Below, piece after piece: positions 1 to 5,937 of a stretch of DNA of 5,937 bases. A program made the translations under genes and the position numbers. The notes beneath the pieces were generated by a model. The model was not told where the DNA came from. It saw nothing but the letters and a program-made list of their open reading frames with translations, and searched no databases. Source of the DNA: an uncultured Pseudomonadota bacterium (GTDB lineage Bacteria > Bdellovibrionota_B > Oligoflexia > Oligoflexales > Bog-1112); contig CALBMD010000500.1 in the NCBI GenBank assembly GCA_937896265.1, forward strand, positions 1 through 5,937. The letters run 5' to 3'. How positions within the stretch are numbered: the stretch's first letter is position 1; every line of letters starts with the position of its first letter.

Positions 1-573
1 TTTAAGTATTTTAGCAAACTCTTGAGTTGTATTACTAACTAGATTTTGTTGAGAGGTAAGAACATGTTTGAGTACAGCTATATATAGCTCCAATAATGAC
101 TTACCTGCTACCGGAACCGTTAACCCTCCAACTTTTAAACTTTGAAAAGGATTTTCTGCGTTTCCTGCATGGACCTGCATGAACTGGTTGTCCCTTTTAA
201 AGATCACCAACGAAGATGGATCTAATCCAATTAGTTTTGGATATATCTCCAATAACGATTGAAACTTGCTTTTGATGATGGCGGAATAACTGAACGCCCC
301 TGGAGATTGAGAGAAAGATAAACCATCGAAAACACCTTCAAAATTTAAGCACCCAGTTTTTGATTTTACTGAAATTTTTACAAAGCTATCTCGAGTTTTC
401 TTTTTAAAACTATCTGGGTCACATAAAAAATCTCGATGATTTTTTTCTATGTAAGGAGATACTAGCTGCAGAGAAGCTACTGGGATAGTATTATACGAAA
501 AATCAAAAGCTACACCACTGACAGCTTTTTGATCAAACGGGAGGCCTGTTACAGTTACGGTTACGTCAGACAT
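1..573 (-). CDS. Possible baseplate/tail hub protein, N-terminal part (runs off the window)
   Basis: I translated this frame by hand from the ATG at 573..571: 191 codons with no stop to base 1, so the 3' end lies outside the window. The start overlaps the end of the 268-aa gene by 13 nt. No Shine-Dalgarno sequence is visible at normal spacing, so translation may be coupled. The N-terminus is beta-like, with alternating V-T residues 4-9. It is followed by FDFSYNTIPVASLQL at about residues 23-37 and by FEGVFDGLSFSQSPGAFSYS at about 78-97. Then comes a segment with LLEIYPKLIGLDPSS near residues 107-121. An IP-A-L strand, a later F-x-G-V strand and then a helix loosely recall the hub domains of P2 gpD, T4 gp27 and VgrG. 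The position, third gene after the tape measure, also suits a hub. The resemblance is by eye only. It could be another baseplate or tail-tip protein. Confidence 0.6.
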   Translation of the reverse strand, partial: MSDVTVTVTGLPFDQKAVSGVAFDFSYNTIPVASLQLVSPYIEKNHRDFLCDPDSFKKKTRDSFVKISVKSKTGCLNFEGVFDGLSFSQSPGAFSYSAIIKSKFQSLLEIYPKLIGLDPSSLVIFKRDNQFMQVHAGNAENPFQSLKVGGLTVPVAGKSLLELYIAVLKHVLTSQQNLVSNTTQEFAKILK

Positions 574-1367
574 AAGGAATCTAATACTTTAACATAAGCC
601 AGCAGAAATGCACTTAACTTATACAATAAATTTTTTTGATTGTCCCAGATATATTCATATTCTGCTAAATCGACCTTAAATGATTTTAATGTTTTAAAAG
701 GAACTAATCCGGCAACCTGATTATAAATATCTAGTATGTTAACTTCAATTGGAGCTTCCGCTGAGAATTCCCAAGTTTTATTGCTAGTTTCTTGGAACGA
801 TACAGCAGAGCCACCAATATTAAATCTTAGCCCTGTGGTCCCGACAAAACAAAGATTGGACGAACCCGATGCAAAAGACAGAGGAATTAGTGCGTCGTCT
901 TCTAGATTATACTCCGATACCCCTAACAAGTATTTTGATTTATTTCTAGAGTATACAGAGATATTCAATGAATATGCTTTTTGTCTTATCAAGAAAACAT
1001 CATGAAAGTAGTCTCTGGCTAAGCTATGGGTGAGTTGTCCGTATATCATAATCGGAAATTGTAAATTACTAACTTTCGGGTTTGATACAATGTTTACTTT
1101 GAAGAAATCGCTGTTTGTTAGATCGTAGGATATTCTTGGATCGTATGCTTTAACTTCATCTGAAAACCCGGAGGCATCTATTATATTAAGATAGTTATGA
1201 GCTAATATCGTCCTATGAAATCTAGAGGAGGCTTCTGGAAAAAGAGCAGCATGAATATTACCTAATTTTTTAGGAAGCACAATAGGTATAAATTTTGATG
1301 GTATGTGCTCCTCTTCGTTTCCAGAATAATCGAGGTTTAGTAATAAAGTTCTAAAATGGTTTAGCAT
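561..1367 (-). CDS. Tail-module protein of unknown function, 268 aa
   Basis: I do not recognise this protein family. The N-terminus (MLNHFRTLLLNLD, residues 1-13) is amphipathic. It is followed by a proline-containing stretch near 22-34 (IPSKFIPIVLPKK) and a mainly helical part to about residue 70. A DPRISYDL segment lies at 76-83. Residues about 88-215 look beta-rich, with alternating hydrophobic residues and a glycine-serine stretch at 166-190. The last 30 residues (WDNQKNLLYKLSAFLLAYVK, 241-260) could form a hydrophobic helix, but no signal peptide is evident. The ATG at 1367..1365 overlaps the end of the 159-aa gene by 7 nt. No Shine-Dalgarno sequence precedes it, which suggests translational coupling. 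Lying between a tube-like adaptor and a possible hub gene, it is most likely a baseplate or tail-tip structural protein. That is inference from context alone. Confidence 0.8.
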   Translation of the reverse strand: MLNHFRTLLLNLDYSGNEEEHIPSKFIPIVLPKKLGNIHAALFPEASSRFHRTILAHNYLNIIDASGFSDEVKAYDPRISYDLTNSDFFKVNIVSNPKVSNLQFPIMIYGQLTHSLARDYFHDVFLIRQKAYSLNISVYSRNKSKYLLGVSEYNLEDDALIPLSFASGSSNLCFVGTTGLRFNIGGSAVSFQETSNKTWEFSAEAPIEVNILDIYNQVAGLVPFKTLKSFKVDLAEYEYIWDNQKNLLYKLSAFLLAYVKVLDSLCLT

Positions 1368-1840
1368 GATGTATCGGCTGGTGGAGGAGATGAGAGCTGG
1401 TGATCAATCATACCGAGGTTAATATTCACAATGTAGTGAGTCTCTGGTTCAGATTGTATAGATAAAGTAAAATCCGTGAGCACGCCCACAAACACAATAT
1501 TGCCTACGGATACTTGAGTCTCCTGGCCACGCATCTGACCTAAGGCAGCAAGAAGTTTTGGTACTCCGGGTGCATCGGCTCCACCGCAGCTCTGGAATAA
1601 CATCATATTAAATGAGATATTTCCTAGCCCCTTACCAAAATAATAATAATGAATCAAGTCATCAAAAGATTGAAAGAATTGAATTGTATCCGTTGCACGT
1701 ACAGATACGTCAGTAATAATAGATACATTACTTGGGTCAGAATTGAATTGGTCTAAAGCAGAACAAATAGCTAATGTGCCGTTACCGACACTATTTTTAA
1801 ATATTTGGTCGCTGCTAAATTTGTGAAATAATGCTGCCAT
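1361..1840 (-). CDS. Probable tail-tube-fold adaptor or tail completion protein, 159 aa
   Basis: This is a small protein encoded directly after the tape measure gene. Its core looks like a tail-tube-type beta sandwich. A strand at about residues 38-49 (VSIITDVSVRAT) is followed by an FFQSFDDLIHYYYFGKGLGN segment at 55-74. A strand follows at 75-83, then a helix at 93-103. The end is a strand pair at 110-120 (VSVGNIVFVGV) and 121-144, where a G-V-L-x-D strand is followed by a long alternating strand. FGKGLG followed by a beta strand, and a late V-F-x-G-V-L turn, recall P2 gpU-like and T4 gp48/gp54-like tube-end proteins. P2 gpU also has about this length and position. The C-terminus is a proline-rich tail (SSPPPADTSC). 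The ATG at 1840..1838 lies 1 nt after the tape measure stop codon and is preceded by AAAAGG at 5-nt spacing. The fold is inferred, without a database comparison. Confidence 0.8.
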   Translation of the reverse strand: MAALFHKFSSDQIFKNSVGNGTLAICSALDQFNSDPSNVSIITDVSVRATDTIQFFQSFDDLIHYYYFGKGLGNISFNMMLFQSCGGADAPGVPKLLAALGQMRGQETQVSVGNIVFVGVLTDFTLSIQSEPETHYIVNINLGMIDHQLSSPPPADTSC

Positions 1841-1841
1841 A

Positions 1842-4817
1842 TTAGCCTTTTACTGTTGTGAAGTTGCCTAACATATTAACTAGTTGACTGATCGCCGAAG
1901 CTATTGAGCCTGAGCTATCCCCTATTTGTTTTGAAAGTTTACCGAACTCGTCAACCATCATTTTTTCGGCCGATGCACCGGCTTCATTCGCGGTTTTAGT
2001 GAGATCATCGATGTTTGTACGTGCGGACGAAATTACGGCATTTTTTTGCAGCTTCTCTTTTGCGGCCTTTTGAGCCGGAGTATCTGGGTTTTTTGGGTCT
2101 TCTGGAGCATACGCCCTTTTTAGAATCTCTGCTCCGTCGTATGAACCGGTGGCGTCAGTTTTGAGTAAATCAGGACCTAACGCCGTAACAGCATTATGGT
2201 ATTCTGCGTACATGCTTGGGTCCGAACTTTGGAGGCGTGACATCTGCTCTTCAAAGTTAACGTCAACTGATGTGTTTATTTTCTGGAGGTCTTCGGCTGC
2301 TCCCATGCGTGCAGCTTCACTTACCCCTGAACCAATAGCCATACCTTGCTTTGCTTGATTCCAGCTCTGACTACCCATTCCTCGGGCATGTTCAGATAAG
2401 CCGGATTCGTTTAAGAACGCAGCTGCTCTATTTACTTTTGATTTATCAAAGTTCATGGCTGCGGCTCGACTGCGATTCCATGCTTCGTCTGATTTTGAAG
2501 AATTGATGATATCGTTCATACTCAATCCACCTACGGCATCTAAGTTCTCCCATTCGTCATTACTTTTCAGTCGGTCATGCTGTTTGATTCTTAACTCAAT
2601 ATCAGCATCGGATACACCCTGCGTTTTTAGATTTTTTCTTAACTCTTCTGTGCTGCCTACATTAAGACCGCCAGCGCGCTCCAACATTGCTTCCTTGATC
2701 GACATCGTTGTGCCTTCATCGGCTACGTTTCTTGTGGCGCGAAGTATATTGTCGGCGCGAACCTTTTGGTCTGTATTTGTGAAGGCTTCCTTTAATTGGG
2801 TTAACCCAGCGTCAATATCCCCACCAAGAATCTGCTGCATAATTACAGGTGAAAGACCGGCTTTCAACATGCCGCCACGCTCAGCAAACATAGCTGCATC
2901 TTTTGCATATGCGTTGCCTGAAGCAGCTAAAGAAGCCCTTTCTCTTGCATATTTAGAATTTGGATTATTCATTAACACACCCTCAGTATAACGAAGCTGA
3001 TAAGCTTCATCGTTATTGATACTATCGAATCTTCGGCGTTGTGTTAACCCGTGTTTTACTGCTGCGTCATCCCATCTCATACCTGTTAATAAATCTGCAT
3101 CAAACCCTGATAAATCGAGTTTGTCGGTAGCGGCGAGCATATGCATATCTTTGACTGTCAACGCATTCATAGCGCCTGGAATATTCCATCCTCGGCCTTG
3201 AAGCTCTTCTTCTGCAAAAAAAGAAAAACCTGACCGTTGTGCGGCCAAACTTCTACCTGTTTCCATGACTGCAGCGGTAGAGGTTCCTAGTTTTGTTGCA
3301 ATTCGACTCTTCATTGCCATTGCTACCCCAGGGTCGACCAAATCGCCACTACCTAAAGTGCTTTTTAAATCATCTAATAAAGCAGATTTATCTGTGTCAC
3401 TTAAAGAAGATTGGTTGATCATGGCAGCCATACCTGCGGTTTCTTTGATAAATATCTCGTCTGTTGCCATCACATTTGAAGCAGAAATATTCTCTAATAT
3501 TTTTGCTTGTCCTCCATTATGTCGAGCCCAGTCCGGTCCTAACTGAGAGGTCATTGCTGATGTGGACTGTATTGCTGATATGTTTGAATTTGCTAGGGCT
3601 GTGCCGCTTCGATAGCGTAACTGAGGGAATCTATCTGCCAGCTCTTGTGTGGCGGCGTGTATACCCATAACTGACTCAATACTAATGCCTGCGGCTCTAG
3701 CTGCTCCCTTAAATTGTCTTAGTAGTTTCTCGATATCTTTGGTCTGCTCTGAATTTGTTAGACTCAGTTGACCGCGACCCATAAAATTATTAATCTCTGA
3801 CATTAGTCCTGTAGCTGAAGATGTACCTGTGAGATCCTTCATTGCGTCCATAACCACTACCGCGTTTTTGGTGGCAGACTCTTCTGTCTCGCGGATGTCT
3901 TTTTCATTTGGTTCATAATTTTTTGCAAAACGGTTCTTACTGAACACCATACCTAATTCTTTACCCATTAGAAGAGCCGAGTTAATATCATGACTCTCAA
4001 AACCTCTAGTAACGGAGAAATTAACTTTATCTTTGACCTTTGTGCCGATCTGTTTACGTAGTTTTTCAACACCCTCAGTAGTATCAAATACTTCGTTGTA
4101 TGAGTCGATCACTGCTTGATTCCCGGACTCCCTTGCAAGCTTAAAATATTTTGTTGAGTTCTTTTTAATTTTTTCAAAGTCTACTGTATACTCACCCTGA
4201 CTATCTTTATTGATTGCATCTCCGAATAACCCAGCACCTGCAGTACTGGACATTAAACTTTTTGCCAGTCTTTTACCGGTGTTAGCATACCCGGCATCAA
4301 AATCTTTTTGTTCAAAGATCTTATGCGAAAACATCGCGTTATTCTGTCCATCAAAAGCAGCCTTGACTTGATTAAATGTTGCATTGGCTGGGTTACCATA
4401 AGCCATGTTCATGGTTTGCCCAGTCATTCCAGCAGTCAAACCCATCATTTGTTTAATTGGATTACCACCATTTATTGCTCTGGCAAACGCAGAGTTCATA
4501 ATCCCGTCAGGTGAGCCGAGAAGCATTGACATACCTTGGGCGACTCCGCCAGTGCCGAAACCTCCAAGTTTTTGAAAAGGTAGAACAGAACCAAACCCGT
4601 GTTGCTGAGCCTGTATGAACTGACGAGAGCGTTGTTGCGAAAGATAAGCGTCAAATACGCCCTGGCCTTGTCCTGGCATTGCTGAGAAATTGCGGTTTCC
4701 CATCATGCTGGATATCACCATGTCTATCATCATGTTCCCAGTCGAAATCCCCGGCATATTGGGGGAGTACGACATTCTCGATAAATCACCATATCTAGGA
4801 ATTCCGCCTGGGTACAT
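1842..4817 (-). CDS. Tail tape measure protein, 991 aa
   Basis: This is the longest gene in the window and the first after the G/T chaperone pair, the usual place of the tape measure gene. The protein would lie inside the tail tube, set its length during assembly, and leave or act during DNA injection. Residues 1-165 are rich in methionine and glycine (about 17 Met in the first 140) with Gln-rich patches near 61-72. Most of residues 165-960 reads as helical, with many Ala, Lys, Glu, Asp and Gln. Probable coiled-coil or long-helix stretches lie near 215-265, 300-330, 355-375, 720-755 and 915-965. I see no cysteine in the whole protein, no clear 20-residue transmembrane segment, and no recognisable lysozyme or peptidase motif. 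The ATG shares one base with the upstream stop codon (TAATG) and follows AAGGA at 8-nt spacing. By the usual rule of about 0.15 nm per residue, the tail would be near 150 nm. The sequence alone does not prove the function. Confidence 0.87.
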   Translation of the reverse strand: MYPGGIPRYGDLSRMSYSPNMPGISTGNMMIDMVISSMMGNRNFSAMPGQGQGVFDAYLSQQRSRQFIQAQQHGFGSVLPFQKLGGFGTGGVAQGMSMLLGSPDGIMNSAFARAINGGNPIKQMMGLTAGMTGQTMNMAYGNPANATFNQVKAAFDGQNNAMFSHKIFEQKDFDAGYANTGKRLAKSLMSSTAGAGLFGDAINKDSQGEYTVDFEKIKKNSTKYFKLARESGNQAVIDSYNEVFDTTEGVEKLRKQIGTKVKDKVNFSVTRGFESHDINSALLMGKELGMVFSKNRFAKNYEPNEKDIRETEESATKNAVVVMDAMKDLTGTSSATGLMSEINNFMGRGQLSLTNSEQTKDIEKLLRQFKGAARAAGISIESVMGIHAATQELADRFPQLRYRSGTALANSNISAIQSTSAMTSQLGPDWARHNGGQAKILENISASNVMATDEIFIKETAGMAAMINQSSLSDTDKSALLDDLKSTLGSGDLVDPGVAMAMKSRIATKLGTSTAAVMETGRSLAAQRSGFSFFAEEELQGRGWNIPGAMNALTVKDMHMLAATDKLDLSGFDADLLTGMRWDDAAVKHGLTQRRRFDSINNDEAYQLRYTEGVLMNNPNSKYARERASLAASGNAYAKDAAMFAERGGMLKAGLSPVIMQQILGGDIDAGLTQLKEAFTNTDQKVRADNILRATRNVADEGTTMSIKEAMLERAGGLNVGSTEELRKNLKTQGVSDADIELRIKQHDRLKSNDEWENLDAVGGLSMNDIINSSKSDEAWNRSRAAAMNFDKSKVNRAAAFLNESGLSEHARGMGSQSWNQAKQGMAIGSGVSEAARMGAAEDLQKINTSVDVNFEEQMSRLQSSDPSMYAEYHNAVTALGPDLLKTDATGSYDGAEILKRAYAPEDPKNPDTPAQKAAKEKLQKNAVISSARTNIDDLTKTANEAGASAEKMMVDEFGKLSKQIGDSSGSIASAISQLVNMLGNFTTVKG
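1846..1851 (-). promoter_or_regulatory. Ribosome binding site of the 159-aa gene
   Basis: AAAAGG in mRNA sense lies 5 nt before the ATG at 1840, within the last codons of the tape measure gene. It supports the chosen start, which is one base after the tape measure stop codon. Confidence 0.6.
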
Positions 4818-5197
4818 TATATTTTTCCTTCTTTCTTAAATTGCTCTTTATGTTCTTTTAGTACTTGTTTCCAATACTCTTTTTCTGTATCAGTCAAAGG
4901 AGCATTACCTGTAGATATATTATCTTTATTTACCAAATAAGGCAATCTTAAACGTATATACGGGTCAATAATATTTTTATTAACCGAGTTGTACATGTCT
5001 TTAGCTGTGGCTGGGCCAATGCTAATTAACGCAGTCTCTGCCAATAATCTTTTAGATAAAATATCACAGATTGTTTCCTGCTCTATATAATCCAGAACAA
5101 ACTGTTCTCTAGTTCGAGAAAAGACATTAGTATATTTGAAATTAAGCCGACCAGCAAAAAAGGCTTTCGCCAAAAGTGTTACTTGTCGGCTGGCCAA
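4817..5197 (-). CDS. T extension of the tail assembly chaperone, reached by -1 frameshift
   Basis: This 126-codon open frame is offset by -1 from the 182-aa chaperone gene. Its only possible start at this end is a TTG (5197..5195), whose first base is the last base of the slippery heptamer. A TGA lies just upstream in the same frame, at 5206..5204. The first internal ATG is more than 60 codons in. No Shine-Dalgarno sequence lies at normal spacing before the TTG; the nearest, GAGGT, is 15 nt away. The frame is therefore most simply read as the C-terminal T domain of a fusion, as in lambda GT. The product is helical, with an aromatic, basic N-terminal part (FFAGRLNFKYTNVFSRTREQ, about 13-32) and a charged Lys/Glu-rich C-terminal helix from about residue 102. 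In lambda, the T domain contacts the tail tube subunit. The stop codon TAA at 4819..4817 overlaps the tape measure ATG by one base. Confidence 0.83.
   Translation of the reverse strand: MASRQVTLLAKAFFAGRLNFKYTNVFSRTREQFVLDYIEQETICDILSKRLLAETALISIGPATAKDMYNSVNKNIIDPYIRLRLPYLVNKDNISTGNAPLTDTEKEYWKQVLKEHKEQFKKEGKI
4826..4830 (-). promoter_or_regulatory. Ribosome binding site of the tape measure gene
   Basis: AAGGA in mRNA sense lies 8 nt before the ATG at 4817, inside the last codons of the T frame. It is among the clearest Shine-Dalgarno sequences in the window. It indicates that the tape measure gene can be initiated independently as well as by the TAATG overlap with T. Confidence 0.7.
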
Positions 5198-5217
5198 AAA
5201 TTTTCAGTTTGGACCTC
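5145..5217 (-). promoter_or_regulatory. Programmed -1 ribosomal frameshift cassette
   Basis: In mRNA sense there are three parts. First, a Shine-Dalgarno-like GAGGT at 5217..5213. Second, after a 9-nt spacer, the canonical X-XXY-YYZ heptamer A-AAT-TTT at 5203..5197, in phase with the zero-frame codons GAA AAT TTT TGG. Third, after a 5-nt spacer, a 7-bp stem of AGCCGAC (5191..5185) with GTCGGCT (5151..5145). Its 33-nt loop contains a small GGC-GAAA-GCC hairpin (5171..5162). A competing stem pairs GGCCAGC (5195..5189) with GCTGGTC (5155..5149), with one G-U pair and only 1 nt from the heptamer. The -1 frame opens exactly at the heptamer, because TGA at 5206..5204 precedes it. The heptamer and frame logic are read directly from the sequence. 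The stimulatory roles of the upstream GAGGT and the stem are inferred from known -1 sites such as dnaX. Confidence 0.82.
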
Positions 5218-5727
5218 TTTAATAAGAGCCATTAGTTTTGACTCAAAGAGTTTAAAAGATTCCGCAATCGTGGTTAGTTTATGTACTGACCAAGCTTTAA
5301 CTGCTTGAGTTTTCTTGACAACATAGCTATCTTCGTCTCCTTTTAGAGGAAAAGCGGCAATTGTTACATCGGGCAGAAATGGTATGTCATTAATGCTTAT
5401 TAATGATAACCCTAGACGGGAGCAAGTAAGTTGGGTAATGTAGTTTGCGTCGCTGGTGAGTTCTCCGGCATTCTGCGCAATCTTTAGCTCCGAGTATATA
5501 TCCATATTTTCAACCGATGTTAATGAGCGGAATTTTAGTTTTAATGCTCCGCCTAAGGAAGATAAAGTATCAACGAAAGGCTCATCAGCTAAAAAGGATT
5601 TAAAGAAATTGATTTTATCTGCTTCTGTTAGCTCAACTTTTGGCTCTTGGTTACTTTTTGCCAGTTGTGAATCTGTTTCGGTTTCTTCCACTTCTTTAGG
5701 TGTTTCTTTTGCTATTTTCTTACTCAT
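5179..5727 (-). CDS. Tail assembly chaperone, G form, 182 aa
   Basis: This is the zero-frame product of the chaperone locus, the functional analogue of lambda gpG or P2 gpE. Such proteins bind the tape measure protein before tube polymerisation and are absent from the finished virion. Residues 1-35 are a charged, probably disordered leader rich in Lys, Glu and Thr. A compact domain follows, with KINFFKSFLADEPFVDTL at 38-55, a beta-like KLKFRSLTSVENMDIYSEL at 63-81, and a helix-loop region to about 130. A C-terminal helix (about 145-172, with W146 and F158) leads into the slip site at Phe177. The length is slightly above lambda gpG (140 aa), partly because of the leader. The ATG at 5727 overlaps the upstream gene's stop codon as ATGA. 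No good Shine-Dalgarno sequence is visible, so coupled translation is likely. The role rests on the frameshift and on its place before the tape measure gene, not on a recognised motif. Confidence 0.83.
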   Translation of the reverse strand: MSKKIAKETPKEVEETETDSQLAKSNQEPKVELTEADKINFFKSFLADEPFVDTLSSLGGALKLKFRSLTSVENMDIYSELKIAQNAGELTSDANYITQLTCSRLGLSLISINDIPFLPDVTIAAFPLKGDEDSYVVKKTQAVKAWSVHKLTTIAESFKLFESKLMALIKEVQTENFWPADK

Positions 5728-5937
5728 AATATTTTATACTGTTTTAAACTTTTCTTCTCTAGCTTCGCCTCAAATTCTAAGGCGTCAACTGGTTTTGATA
5801 TACTGTCTTGTCCTTTTTTTATTAAGTTCTTTAATTCACCAGTCACATAGAAATTTTCAAAGTTATCTTTACCTGGAAAGGGTAGAGTGCCCCCTTCTTC
5901 TTTTTCTTCCCAAATTTTAAGAATTAAGAAACTAAAG
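5724..5937 (-). CDS. 3' end of an unrecognised gene (70 residues seen)
   Basis: The frame is open from the window edge (first full codon at 5936) to TGA at 5726..5724. That stop overlaps the chaperone ATG as ATGA, the typical spacing of coupled genes in one operon. The visible 70 residues include a Trp followed by an acidic run (KIWEEKEEGG), then TLPFPGKDNFENFYVTGELK. They end in a very basic helix (EFEAKLEKKSLKQYKIL). There is no known motif. In many phages this position holds a tail tube, tail completion or small structural protein, but the fragment does not let me choose. The 5' part lies outside the window. Confidence 0.65.
   Translation of the reverse strand, partial: FSFLILKIWEEKEEGGTLPFPGKDNFENFYVTGELKNLIKKGQDSISKPVDALEFEAKLEKKSLKQYKIL

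Larger units (their letters stand above)
4817..5727 (-). other. Predicted G-T fusion product (programmed -1 frameshift), 303 aa
   Basis: This is the frameshifted form of the chaperone. Ribosomes read 177 codons from the ATG at 5727 through the TTT at 5199..5197 (Phe177). They then slip back one base, so base 5197 is read twice, and continue in the T frame for 126 codons from TTG (read here as Leu) to the stop at 4819..4817. Unshifted ribosomes stop five codons after the slip site, after W-P-A-D-K, and give the 182-aa G form. In lambda, P2 and many other tailed phages both forms are needed in a set ratio, with the fusion the minor product. The frameshift efficiency here cannot be judged from sequence. 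Confidence 0.8.

Noticed and set aside
76..89. Perfect 14-bp palindrome AGCTATATATAGCT
   Set aside because: It is inside the edge gene, encodes ordinary codons, and is mostly alternating AT. With no partner sites or intergenic location I see no reason to call it an operator.
1361..1367. Possible second frameshift fusion of the 159-aa and 268-aa genes, which are also offset by -1
   Set aside because: No X-XXY-YYZ heptamer is present in the overlap and the downstream gene has its own ATG. Ordinary stop-start coupling is sufficient. The same holds for the overlap at 561..573.
2455..2991. Plus-strand open frame of 178 codons opposite the tape measure gene
   Set aside because: It lies wholly antisense to a well-supported gene, has an odd Ser/Cys/Pro-rich composition, and no ribosome binding context. 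The other plus-strand frames (736..1005, 2149..2358, 3016..3201, 3265..3546, 3464..3670, 4308..4514, 5456..5920) are rejected on the same ground.
5162..5171. GGC-GAAA-GCC hairpin followed by a T run on the mRNA strand, resembling a terminator
   Set aside because: The stem is only 3 bp and lies inside the T coding frame between two genes that must be co-transcribed. It fits better as part of the frameshift structure loop.
5731..5738. TATAAAAT on the minus strand, resembling a T4-type late promoter (TATAAATA)
   Set aside because: It matches only six of eight positions, lies in the AT-rich end of a coding frame only a few bases before the chaperone ATG, and would leave almost no leader. Composition explains it better.

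Overview
This window looks like a tail-assembly segment of a tailed double-stranded DNA phage or prophage. I estimate the G+C content by eye at about 40%. Every supported gene is on the minus strand, so transcription runs from high to low coordinates. The genes are packed with overlaps of 1 to 13 nt or a 1-nt gap, and no stretch lacks a gene. Nothing in the window identifies the host; no host genes, tRNAs, insertion sequences or CRISPR repeats are visible. The assignment rests on gene order, overlap structure, protein sizes and one recoding site, because few of these proteins carry strong family motifs.

In order of transcription: (1) the 3' end of an unrecognised gene (5724..5937, cut by the window edge); (2) a 182-aa tail assembly chaperone, analogous to lambda gpG (5179..5727); (3) a -1 frame reading frame (4817..5197) with no plausible start of its own, evidently read only as the T extension of a 303-aa G-T fusion by programmed -1 frameshifting; (4) a 991-aa tape measure protein (1842..4817); (5) a 159-aa protein with the look of a tail-tube-fold adaptor (1361..1840); (6) a 268-aa protein of unknown family (561..1367); (7) the first 191 codons of a protein that may be a baseplate or tail hub component (1..573, cut by the window edge).

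The best-supported observation is the recoding site at the G/T junction. The mRNA slippery heptamer A-AAT-TTT lies at 5203..5197. In the -1 frame a TGA stop (5206..5204) directly precedes the heptamer, so that frame is open only from the slip site onward. A Shine-Dalgarno-like GAGGT lies 9 nt upstream and a 7-bp stem can form 5 nt downstream. This is the arrangement known from lambda G/GT and P2 E/E', with stimulators arranged as in dnaX.

Together the genes fit one assembly pathway. The G and GT chaperones coat or condense the tape measure protein, the tape measure sets tail length while the tube polymerises around it, and the genes after it supply the tube-initiating or baseplate end. The order chaperone, tape measure, about 160-aa adaptor, small protein, hub resembles P2/Mu-type contractile tails. 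Sheath and tube genes would be expected just upstream of the window but are not seen, so a contractile tail is inference.
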